Shown one piece after another: positions 1 to 5,508 of a stretch of DNA of 8,464 nt (positions are counted from its first letter, which is position 1; every line of letters starts with the position of its first letter). Position numbers and translations under genes: made by a program. The notes beneath the pieces were generated by a model that was given only the letters and a program-made list of their open reading frames with translations, made no database searches and was not told the DNA's origin. The stretch is from UBA5760 sp964649385 (GTDB lineage Bacteria > Chloroflexota > Dehalococcoidia > Dehalococcoidales > UBA5760), in NCBI GenBank assembly GCA_964649385.1, contig CAZYRA010000052.1:1-8464 (forward strand), given 5' to 3'.

Positions 1-2
1 TC

Positions 3-635
3 CATGTCCATACCGAATATTCACCGGACTGTAATACCCCGTTAGCCAGGATTATCGACCGCTGCCGGGAGACCGGTATTGACTGTCTTGCCATATCAGA
101 CCACAATACCATCGAAGGCGCCTTGAAAATGCAGAAGGACGCTCCCTTTCTGGTAATCGTTGCCGAGGAGGTATTGACTCCACACGGTGAGATTATGGGA
201 ATGTTCCTCAAGGAGAATATACCCGCTGGCCTGTCGGTTGCAGAGACAATATCCCGAATCAAGGCCCAAGGCGGCCTGGTAGCCATCCCACACCCGTTCG
301 ATAAGTTTCGTCAATCCGCACTGGACAGTGAGATAACCCGGGGACTGGCGGAGCAGGGAGAGATAGATATTATTGAAGTATTTAACTCCAGGACCCCTCT
401 CTATCGTTCCTCAGTCAGAGCAGAGAGCTTTGCCAAGAAGTATGGCATTCCGGGAAGCGCAGGTAGTGATGCCCATACCCTTCAGGCGATAGGTAACGCC
501 TATGTCGAGATGCCTGAATTTAACGGCCGTGAAGACTTCCTTAGCGCCCTGGCCGAGGGCACTGTCTTCGGGCACAGGACAAACCCCCTCGTCCATATCA
601 GCAGCGTCCTGGCCAGACTGAAAAGTAAGCTCTAG
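3..635 (+). CDS. PHP-domain metal-dependent phosphoesterase, 5'-truncated by the window
   Basis: The open frame runs from base 3 to TAG and gives 210 visible residues; probably only a handful of N-terminal residues are missing because the first visible ones are already the family's first motif. Metal-binding PHP motifs appear in order: HVHTEYSPD (residues 1-9), ISDHNTIEG (31-39), a glutamate pair followed by HGE (about 55-63), AIPHPF (H97), IEVFNSR (E125) and SAGSDAH (D156, H158). The stretch after the last motif (GNAYVEMPEFNGREDFLSAL) resembles the PHP-associated C-terminal segment. PHP proteins of this kind hydrolyse phosphoesters, often of nucleotides, using a trinuclear metal site in the cytoplasm. 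It is shorter than the TrpH/YciV nucleotidases as I know them, so the substrate is unknown. It is the first visible gene of a same-strand series of enzymes. The family call is firm; the substrate is not claimed. Confidence 0.9.
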   Translation, partial: HVHTEYSPDCNTPLARIIDRCRETGIDCLAISDHNTIEGALKMQKDAPFLVIVAEEVLTPHGEIMGMFLKENIPAGLSVAETISRIKAQGGLVAIPHPFDKFRQSALDSEITRGLAEQGEIDIIEVFNSRTPLYRSSVRAESFAKKYGIPGSAGSDAHTLQAIGNAYVEMPEFNGREDFLSALAEGTVFGHRTNPLVHISSVLARLKSKL

Positions 636-677
636 GCCGCCGGAAAATCAGTAGGTACTTTCAGAGAGGGTAGTATT

Positions 678-703
678 TCTCTCCCCTTGGTAAAGGGGAG
701 AGA
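678..703. repeat. Perfect intergenic stem-loop (11-bp arms, 4-nt loop)
   Basis: Bases 678-688 (TCTCTCCCCTT) pair perfectly with 693-703 around a GGTA loop, and a G-U plus a U-A pair can extend the stem. It lies 42 bases after the PHP stop and just upstream of the ribosome-binding site of the next gene. No T-run follows, so it is not a standard intrinsic terminator. It may stabilise the mRNA, attenuate downstream expression, or be a dispersed palindromic repeat; one copy cannot distinguish these. A possible TTG start at 687 lies inside the stem, which argues against that start. Confidence 0.75.
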
Positions 704-708
704 GACTG

Positions 709-720
709 AGGAGGTGAGGT
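709..720 (+). promoter_or_regulatory. Strong Shine-Dalgarno AGGAGGTGAGGT, copy 1
   Basis: AGGAGG at 709-714 is a full anti-16S match. The nearest properly spaced in-frame codon is ATC at 723, 8 nt downstream. The in-frame GTG at 714 overlaps the Shine-Dalgarno itself. The same 12 bases recur at 1553-1564 before the next gene. Confidence 0.7.
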
Positions 721-1571
721 CAATCAGCCTCTATCAACTGGGTTGGTTCTCCACAGGCAGGGATAAGGCGGCTGGAGACCTCTTACGAGCTGTTCAGAGC
801 AGTATCGAGCGGGGTGAGATGAAGGCTGAGATAGCCTTTGTCTTCAGTAACCGCGAGCCGGGAGAATCAGAGTCCAGCGACCGCTTTTTCGAGCTGGTCG
901 GGAGCTATCATATCCCGCTCATCACCCTTTCCTATCAGAGATTCAAAGCGGAGCAGGGTGCCATAGCTAATAAACAGGAAGGGATCTTGCCCGAGCGGCG
1001 GGAGGAATACGACCGGGCAGTGATGGAGCGCTTAAAGGGATTCCGGCCCGAGCTGTGCGTCCTGGCCGGCTATATGCTCATCGTTGGCAAAGAGATGTGC
1101 CGGTGCTATGATATGGTTAACCTTCACCCGGCCACCCCGGGTGGGCCGACGGGGACCTGGCAGGAAGTAATCCGGCAGCTGATTAGAGACGGGGCAGATA
1201 AGACCGGGGTAATGATGCACTTGGTCACCCCGGAGCTGGATAAGGGGCCGGCGGTGACCTACACCACCTTCTCCATCCGGGGCAGGCCCTTTGATAGATA
1301 CTGGACGGAAATAGAGGGGCATCCTCTTACCGTGACCGAGGGACAGGGTGAAAATAGTCCCCTATTCAGGCTTATCCGTGAGCACGGGCTAAAGAGGGAG
1401 TTCCCGCTCATTATCGCTACCCTGAAGGCGTTCAGCCTGGGCAGGGTCAGGATAAGTGAGGGAAAGGTCACCGACTCCGGCGGGAGACTCCTTAACGGAT
1501 ATAACCTGAGTGAGGAGATAGACAGGATAGCAGGAGAGGACCAAGTACTTAAAGGAGGTGAGGTAGATTAA
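714..1571 (+). CDS. PurN/Fmt-like formyltransferase family protein
   Basis: This resembles the N-terminal catalytic domain of folate-dependent formyltransferases (PurN, Fmt). From GTG 714 the protein is 285 residues. LGWFSTGRD lies near the N-terminus, FVFSNREPGE follows at about 42-51, and the catalytic signature is AGYM...VNLHPA...ELDKGP with Asn136, His138 and Asp176, matching the Asn/His/Asp triad of PurN. It differs from PurN where the usual HPSLLP loop reads HPATPGGPTGTW, and it has about 80 extra C-terminal residues, so the acceptor may not be GAR. I infer a cytoplasmic one-carbon or formyl transfer to a small molecule. Start choice is open: TTG 687 sits in a hairpin, GTG 714 is the nearest conventional codon, and ATC 723 has the ideal Shine-Dalgarno spacing and would give MSLYQLGWF. 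The stop (TAA, 1569-1571) overlaps the proposed start of the next gene. Confidence 0.85.
   Translation: MRSISLYQLGWFSTGRDKAAGDLLRAVQSSIERGEMKAEIAFVFSNREPGESESSDRFFELVGSYHIPLITLSYQRFKAEQGAIANKQEGILPERREEYDRAVMERLKGFRPELCVLAGYMLIVGKEMCRCYDMVNLHPATPGGPTGTWQEVIRQLIRDGADKTGVMMHLVTPELDKGPAVTYTTFSIRGRPFDRYWTEIEGHPLTVTEGQGENSPLFRLIREHGLKREFPLIIATLKAFSLGRVRISEGKVTDSGGRLLNGYNLSEEIDRIAGEDQVLKGGEVD
1553..1564 (+). promoter_or_regulatory. Strong Shine-Dalgarno AGGAGGTGAGGT, copy 2
   Basis: AGGAGG at 1553-1558 lies inside the 3' end of the formyltransferase gene, 8 nt before an ATT at 1567. The in-frame GTG at 1558 is followed by AGG and then TAG at 1564, so it cannot start the downstream gene without readthrough. 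This site therefore decides the start of the HAD gene. Confidence 0.75.
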
Positions 1572-2559
1572 TAACTTTATCTGTTTTGACCTGGAGGGGC
1601 CGCTATCACCCGAGGACAATGCCTATCAGTTGATGAAGCTCTTCCCTGACGGCGATAGGGTCTTCGAGGTAATCAGCCGCTATGACGACATCCTGACACT
1701 GGAGGAAAGGGACGGCTATGAGCCGGGAGATACCCTGGCGCTGATAGTACCCTTCCTGATGCTTAACGGCATCTCGGAAAACGATATTACCAGACTGGCT
1801 GGAGAGTCCAGCTTCACCGGCGGAGCCGGGAAGCTCCTCTCCTGGCTGCAGTGGAACGGCTGGAAAACATTCTGCATCACCACTACCTACGAGCAGTATG
1901 CCCTTCACATCACTAACAAACTGGGTATTTTCGCCCATAATGTCGCCTGCACGCCGTTCCCCGGCGGCAGGCTTAAGCAGGCGCTGTCCCGGGAGGACCT
2001 TGCCCTGCTCAAGCAGACCGAAGCGGATATTCTGACGATGCAGCCCGTCACCGACGATGACAGAATTAAACAGAGACTTGACCGCTTCTTCCGGGAGGAA
2101 TTGCCGGCTACCGGTCTTGGTGAGGTGATAAGAGAGGTAAAGCCGGTGGGGGGACGGCGTAAACTGGATGCCTTAGGCAGGTTTGCCGAAAAATACAACC
2201 AGCCACTGTCCAACTGGGTAGTGGTAGGTGACAGCATTACCGATTTCCGGATGCTTGAGGCAGTGGATGAGGCCGGAGGACTGGCGATAGCCTTTAACGC
2301 CAACCAGTATGCTCTGCCCTACGCCACGATGGGCCTGGCATCGACCAATATCGACGACCTGGACGAGGTGCTTAAAGTATGGCAGAAGGGCCAGCGCAAG
2401 GGAGTTGAGAAGTTGGTCAGGGGGAAAGAGAAGGCTGGGAGCGACGGGGACAGAGGCCACCTTAACTGGTTGTCGGGAAGAAAAGACCTGGCCGATATCA
2501 TCGAGCTTCACCAGAAGCTAAGACGCCTGGTCAGGGAAGAAGCCGGCGAGTTGGGGTAG
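1567..2559 (+). CDS. HAD-superfamily hydrolase, COG4030 ('EhaR'-like), probable ATT start
   Basis: Read from ATT 1567, the protein is 330 residues and starts MNNFICFDLEGPLSPEDNAYQLM. All HAD motifs are present: DLE (nucleophile Asp8, Glu10), motif II CITTTYEQ (about 103-109), the lysine in GGRRKLDALG (about Lys199), and GDSITD (Asp222, Asp226). Residues 30-100 and 125-190 form the variable cap and insert. The family is predicted to hydrolyse phosphate esters. In methanogens its members carry the name energy-converting hydrogenase subunit R, but no hydrogenase gene is near here. The first conventional starts (TTG 1630, ATG 1633) would remove the catalytic aspartate, and an in-frame TAG at 1564 blocks anything upstream. 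ATT 1567, 8 nt after AGGAGG and overlapping the preceding TAA, is the best start. The alternatives are an assembly error or amber readthrough. It lies 4 nt before the kinase gene. Confidence 0.85.
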   Translation: MNNFICFDLEGPLSPEDNAYQLMKLFPDGDRVFEVISRYDDILTLEERDGYEPGDTLALIVPFLMLNGISENDITRLAGESSFTGGAGKLLSWLQWNGWKTFCITTTYEQYALHITNKLGIFAHNVACTPFPGGRLKQALSREDLALLKQTEADILTMQPVTDDDRIKQRLDRFFREELPATGLGEVIREVKPVGGRRKLDALGRFAEKYNQPLSNWVVVGDSITDFRMLEAVDEAGGLAIAFNANQYALPYATMGLASTNIDDLDEVLKVWQKGQRKGVEKLVRGKEKAGSDGDRGHLNWLSGRKDLADIIELHQKLRRLVREEAGELG

Positions 2560-2563
2560 TCCA

Positions 2564-3553
2564 ATGACCGAAAACATCGAGGTAGTCGGCCTGGGGGCGC
2601 TCAATATCGACCACCTCTACCGGGTAGAGCGTATCCTGGAGGATGGAGAGTCGGTGGTAAATGAGGCCATCTCCTCTCCGGGTGGTTCCGCCGCCAATAC
2701 CATCTATGGCCTGGCCAGGCTTGGTGTAGCGACCGGCTTCTGCGGTATTGTCGGTGATGATGCCGAGGGTAGGATGCTTATCGAAGACTTCGAGAAGGAT
2801 GGCGTCGATACCACTCAAATCAGGACAGCCACCGGGGCAAAAACCGGCTCAGTGCTATGCTTAAGTGACCGGCAGGGTCGGCGTTCCCTCTATGTCACCC
2901 CCGCCGCCAACAGCCTGCTCACCGGGGATGACCTGGATCCGGCTTACATAAACCGGGCGAATCTACTCCACCTTTCTTCCTTTGCCGGTGAGGAGCAGTT
3001 TGAGGTGCTACTCAATCTGATGGATAGGTTATCCCCCTCTACCAGGCTCAGTTTTGCCCCCGGGGCGCTCTATGCCGCTAAAGGGCTCGATGCACTTAGG
3101 CCGATTATCGCAAGGACGCACGTCCTCTTTGCCAACCGGGATGAAATAGGGCAACTTAGCGGGGAGGAGATTAGCGGTGGGGTAAAGAGCTGCCTTGATC
3201 TGGGCTGCGATATTGTTGCGGTCACCCTGGGCAGGGGGGCGAGGGTGGAACTGGGTCAGGGGGCTGGTCGTAGAACGGTTACCGCTATTTGCTACTTAAG
3301 GAGCGCAGAAAGGGAAGAGGTAATCGAGCCGGCCCGTGACATGGCTTCCGGGGTCGATACCACCGGTGCCGGTGATGCCTTCGCCACCGGGTTTCTCTAC
3401 GGCTTGCTTAAGGGAAAGGGCTTAAGAGAGTGCGGCCGGCTTGGTGATACCGCCGCCCGCTGCTCTATCAGCCAAGCAGGGGCAAGAAAAGGCTTACCCA
3501 CGGCTCAAGAGCTGGAGCAGCATTACCATAGGCTCTGTTCACAAGAGCTATAG
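2564..3553 (+). CDS. PfkB-family carbohydrate/nucleoside kinase
   Basis: This 329-residue protein has the normal length for ribokinase-like ATP-dependent kinases. Visible signatures are GALNID near the N-terminus (substrate side), the glycine-rich PfkB motif 1 (SPGGSAANTIYGLARLG, 38-54), GIVGDDAEG (61-69), the NxxE metal/ATP motif (Asn191, Glu194), and PfkB motif 2 (DTTGAGDAFATGF, 265-277) with catalytic base Asp271 and the anion hole GAGD. It phosphorylates a sugar, nucleoside or related hydroxyl compound in the cytoplasm; the substrate cannot be read from the sequence. The ATG follows the HAD stop by 4 nt, suggesting co-transcription and coupled translation. Its TAG directly abuts the clpP stop on the other strand. 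Pairing with a HAD phosphatase and a PHP phosphoesterase suggests turnover of a phosphorylated sugar or nucleotide, which is inference only. Confidence 0.92.
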   Translation: MTENIEVVGLGALNIDHLYRVERILEDGESVVNEAISSPGGSAANTIYGLARLGVATGFCGIVGDDAEGRMLIEDFEKDGVDTTQIRTATGAKTGSVLCLSDRQGRRSLYVTPAANSLLTGDDLDPAYINRANLLHLSSFAGEEQFEVLLNLMDRLSPSTRLSFAPGALYAAKGLDALRPIIARTHVLFANRDEIGQLSGEEISGGVKSCLDLGCDIVAVTLGRGARVELGQGAGRRTVTAICYLRSAEREEVIEPARDMASGVDTTGAGDAFATGFLYGLLKGKGLRECGRLGDTAARCSISQAGARKGLPTAQELEQHYHRLCSQEL

Positions 3554-4177
3554 CTACTTTTTATCGCCAGCCTTCTCCTCCGTCGGCTTATGGAGGACTT
3601 CATCGATAATACGGTACTCCACCGCCTGCTCCGGATCGAGGTAGAAGTCACGGTCGGAATCGTGAGTAATCTTCTCCACTGTTTGGCCGGTATGCTTGGC
3701 CAGAATACCGCGAATTATGTCCTGAAGTCGCATAATCTCGCGGGCGGCGATTTCAATGTCGGCGGCTTGTCCCTGGGCGCCGCCAAACGCCTGGTGCATA
3801 TGTATCGTGGCGTTGGGCAGAGCGAAACGCTTGCCTTTTTCCCCGGCGCAGAGAAGGACTGTCCCCATACTTGCCGCTAGCCCGACACAGATAGTAGAGA
3901 CGTCGGATCGGATAAGCTGCATGGTGTCATAAATAGCCAGGCCGGCGCTGATAACACCGCCGGGGCTGTGAATGTAGAGGCTGATGTCCTTGTCGGAGTC
4001 TTCCCGCTCTAAATAGAGAAGCTGGGCCACGATAACATTGGCCACCTGATCATTAATCGGTGTACCCAGCATAATAATGCGCTCTTTCAACAAAAGGGAG
4101 TAGATATCAAAAGCCCGTTCTCCCCTGGCCCCACTCTCAATCACCATTGGAATAACGTTCTCTGGTCGGGTCTTCAT
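3554..4177 (-). CDS. clpP: ATP-dependent Clp protease proteolytic subunit
   Basis: At 207 residues this is a full-length ClpP serine peptidase. It forms tetradecameric barrels that degrade proteins unfolded by ClpX, ClpA or ClpC partners. The catalytic triad is present with canonical spacing: Ser103 (GLAASMG), His128 (HMHQAFGG) and Asp177 (SDRDFYLDPEQA). YIHSPGGVISAG (68-79) and GGAQGQAADIEI (132-143) are the usual core segments. The His motif reads HQAFGG rather than the commoner HQPLGG, a mild variant. The start is ATG 4177 after AAGGAGG, within a 4-nt ATGA overlap with the tig stop, so translation is probably coupled. It is the last gene of the aspS-tig-clpP series. clpX, often next to clpP, is absent here, so its unfoldase must be encoded elsewhere. 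Confidence 0.97.
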   Translation of the reverse strand: MKTRPENVIPMVIESGARGERAFDIYSLLLKERIIMLGTPINDQVANVIVAQLLYLEREDSDKDISLYIHSPGGVISAGLAIYDTMQLIRSDVSTICVGLAASMGTVLLCAGEKGKRFALPNATIHMHQAFGGAQGQAADIEIAAREIMRLQDIIRGILAKHTGQTVEKITHDSDRDFYLDPEQAVEYRIIDEVLHKPTEEKAGDKK

Positions 4178-5508
4178 TGCTGTCCCTCCTTTTTCTCTCT
4201 TTCAGTATTTACTTCGCTATCTACCTCCGGCCCCCCGGCTATCTCCACTAGCCGCTGTACCGTTTTTCGCCCCATCAGTACATCTACAATTGACCCGCGG
4301 GACCGCGGCGTACTGAGAAATGTCCTCAGTTCATCCTTTCGCTCCGGGGTGGCATCCTTTATCATATCCTCAATCTCAGCGGTTACCTCAGAGTCATCGA
4401 TCTTAATCTCCTCCTCCTGGCTGATCTTACCCAGTACCAGTGACCGGATGACCCGCTTGGTAGCCGGAGGACTCAGGTCTTCCCTTAGCTTTTGCTCGGT
4501 CTTTTTAATGGCAGCCATGTACTCGTCCAGGTCGCGGCCGCTCGCCTGCCAGCGCCTCAGCTGCTGCTCAAGGAGTTGGTCAATCTCCATTTCCACCAGA
4601 AAGGGAGGGAACTCCACCTCGGCTTGGTCAACCGCCGCCTCAATAACCCGCCCCTCAAGGTCTGACCGGGCTTTTTCTTCGGCCGCCTGCCTTAAGCCGT
4701 CCGAAATGTGCTCCTTGAGTTTCTCCAAGGTCTCAAAACCCTGGTCAACCACCCCCGCAAATTCATCATTTAGCTCAGGGAGCTTTTCCTGCTTTACCTC
4801 GCCGACCCTTACCTTAAACAGGGCCTCCTTATCGACCAGCTCGCTTTTAGGAAAGTCCTTGGGAATCTGGAGGCGGAATTCTTTTTCCTCATCCCTGACC
4901 ATCCCCGATATCTGCTCGGCAAACCCGGGCATTGGTAAGGGCTGGTTTTCCAGGACCTGGTACTGGACCCCCTCTCGATTTATCAGCGGCTTCCCGTCAG
5001 CGGTACTCTCGATATTCAGAATGACCATATCATTAGCTTCTACCGGCCGCTCTACCGGCTCCCAGGTGGCCTGCTCATGGCGGATTCTCTCGATGACAGT
5101 ATTAACATTGTCCTCACCTATCTCCATCGGTTCCGGAGTCATTCGAATCTGGTGATAATCACCAAGTGTAATCACAGGCGGCAGCGGTATGACCGCCTTA
5201 AAGGCTAACGGGTCAGTCCGGGTGACCTCAACAGAGGGACGGGCAAAGGCCTCGAACCCCTGTTCCTTGATGGCATTCTCGCAGGCTTCAGGAATGAGGC
5301 TATTTAGAGCATCTTTAAGGAGGCTTTCTCTACCGATATAGTTCTCGAGTGTTACCCGTGGTGCTTTTCCTCTGCGGAAACCGGGCACATCCGTCTTCTT
5401 CACCAGGCGGTGATAGGCCTCTTCCAGAGACCCTTCTATCTCAGCCGGCTCCATCTCAACGGTGAGAAATACCTGGCTGTTCTCTGTCTTCTCGTTGGTT
5501 ACCTTCAT
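4174..5508 (-). CDS. tig: Trigger factor, ribosome-associated chaperone / peptidyl-prolyl isomerase
   Basis: The protein is 444 residues, typical for trigger factor. The N-terminal ribosome-binding domain carries the signature GFRRGKAP (43-50) that docks on ribosomal protein L23 at the tunnel exit. An FKBP-type PPIase domain follows (about 150-245, including NDMVILNIESTADGKP and PGFAEQISGM). The helical C-terminal chaperone arms run from about 250 to 415, and the tail is short and charged (EVNTEREKKEGQQ). It shields emerging chains in the cytoplasm. The start is ATG 5508 with GGGAGGA upstream; the ATG overlaps the aspS TGA by 4 nt, and its own TGA overlaps the clpP ATG in the same way. tig beside clpP is a widespread bacterial arrangement linking folding and degradation; aspS as first gene is less common. 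Confidence 0.97.
   Translation of the reverse strand: MKVTNEKTENSQVFLTVEMEPAEIEGSLEEAYHRLVKKTDVPGFRRGKAPRVTLENYIGRESLLKDALNSLIPEACENAIKEQGFEAFARPSVEVTRTDPLAFKAVIPLPPVITLGDYHQIRMTPEPMEIGEDNVNTVIERIRHEQATWEPVERPVEANDMVILNIESTADGKPLINREGVQYQVLENQPLPMPGFAEQISGMVRDEEKEFRLQIPKDFPKSELVDKEALFKVRVGEVKQEKLPELNDEFAGVVDQGFETLEKLKEHISDGLRQAAEEKARSDLEGRVIEAAVDQAEVEFPPFLVEMEIDQLLEQQLRRWQASGRDLDEYMAAIKKTEQKLREDLSPPATKRVIRSLVLGKISQEEEIKIDDSEVTAEIEDMIKDATPERKDELRTFLSTPRSRGSIVDVLMGRKTVQRLVEIAGGPEVDSEVNTEREKKEGQQ

Noticed and set aside
687..713. TTG start for the formyltransferase gene
   Set aside because: The codon is buried in a perfect 11-bp stem, has no spaced ribosome-binding site, and would put the strong AGGAGG inside the coding sequence.
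1551..1575. Programmed +1 frameshift fusing the formyltransferase to the HAD protein, as in prfB
   Set aside because: The AGGAGG lies 10 nt from the TAA, the right distance for initiation but too far for the RF2-type stimulator (about 3 nt), and no slippery codon is evident.
1630..1635. TTG/ATG start for the HAD gene
   Set aside because: It would delete the DLEGPL motif with the catalytic aspartate, although all other HAD motifs are intact.
1905..2303. Minus-strand open frame (132 codons) inside the HAD gene
   Set aside because: It is antisense to clear HAD motifs and has no family signature or ribosome-binding site of its own.
3554..3600. Terminator hairpin TCCTCC/GGAGGA (3576-3597) for pfkB
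   Set aside because: The stem is only 6 bp with a 10-nt loop, no T-run follows, and it lies within the clpP coding sequence.
3554..4177. Inactive ClpP-like protein because of the unusual HQAFGG motif
   Set aside because: Ser103, His128 and Asp177 are all present at canonical spacing, so it should be active.
4349..5155. Long + strand open frame (268 codons) inside tig
   Set aside because: It is serine-rich, low-complexity and without recognisable motifs, antisense to a well-supported trigger factor gene; it is a shadow frame.
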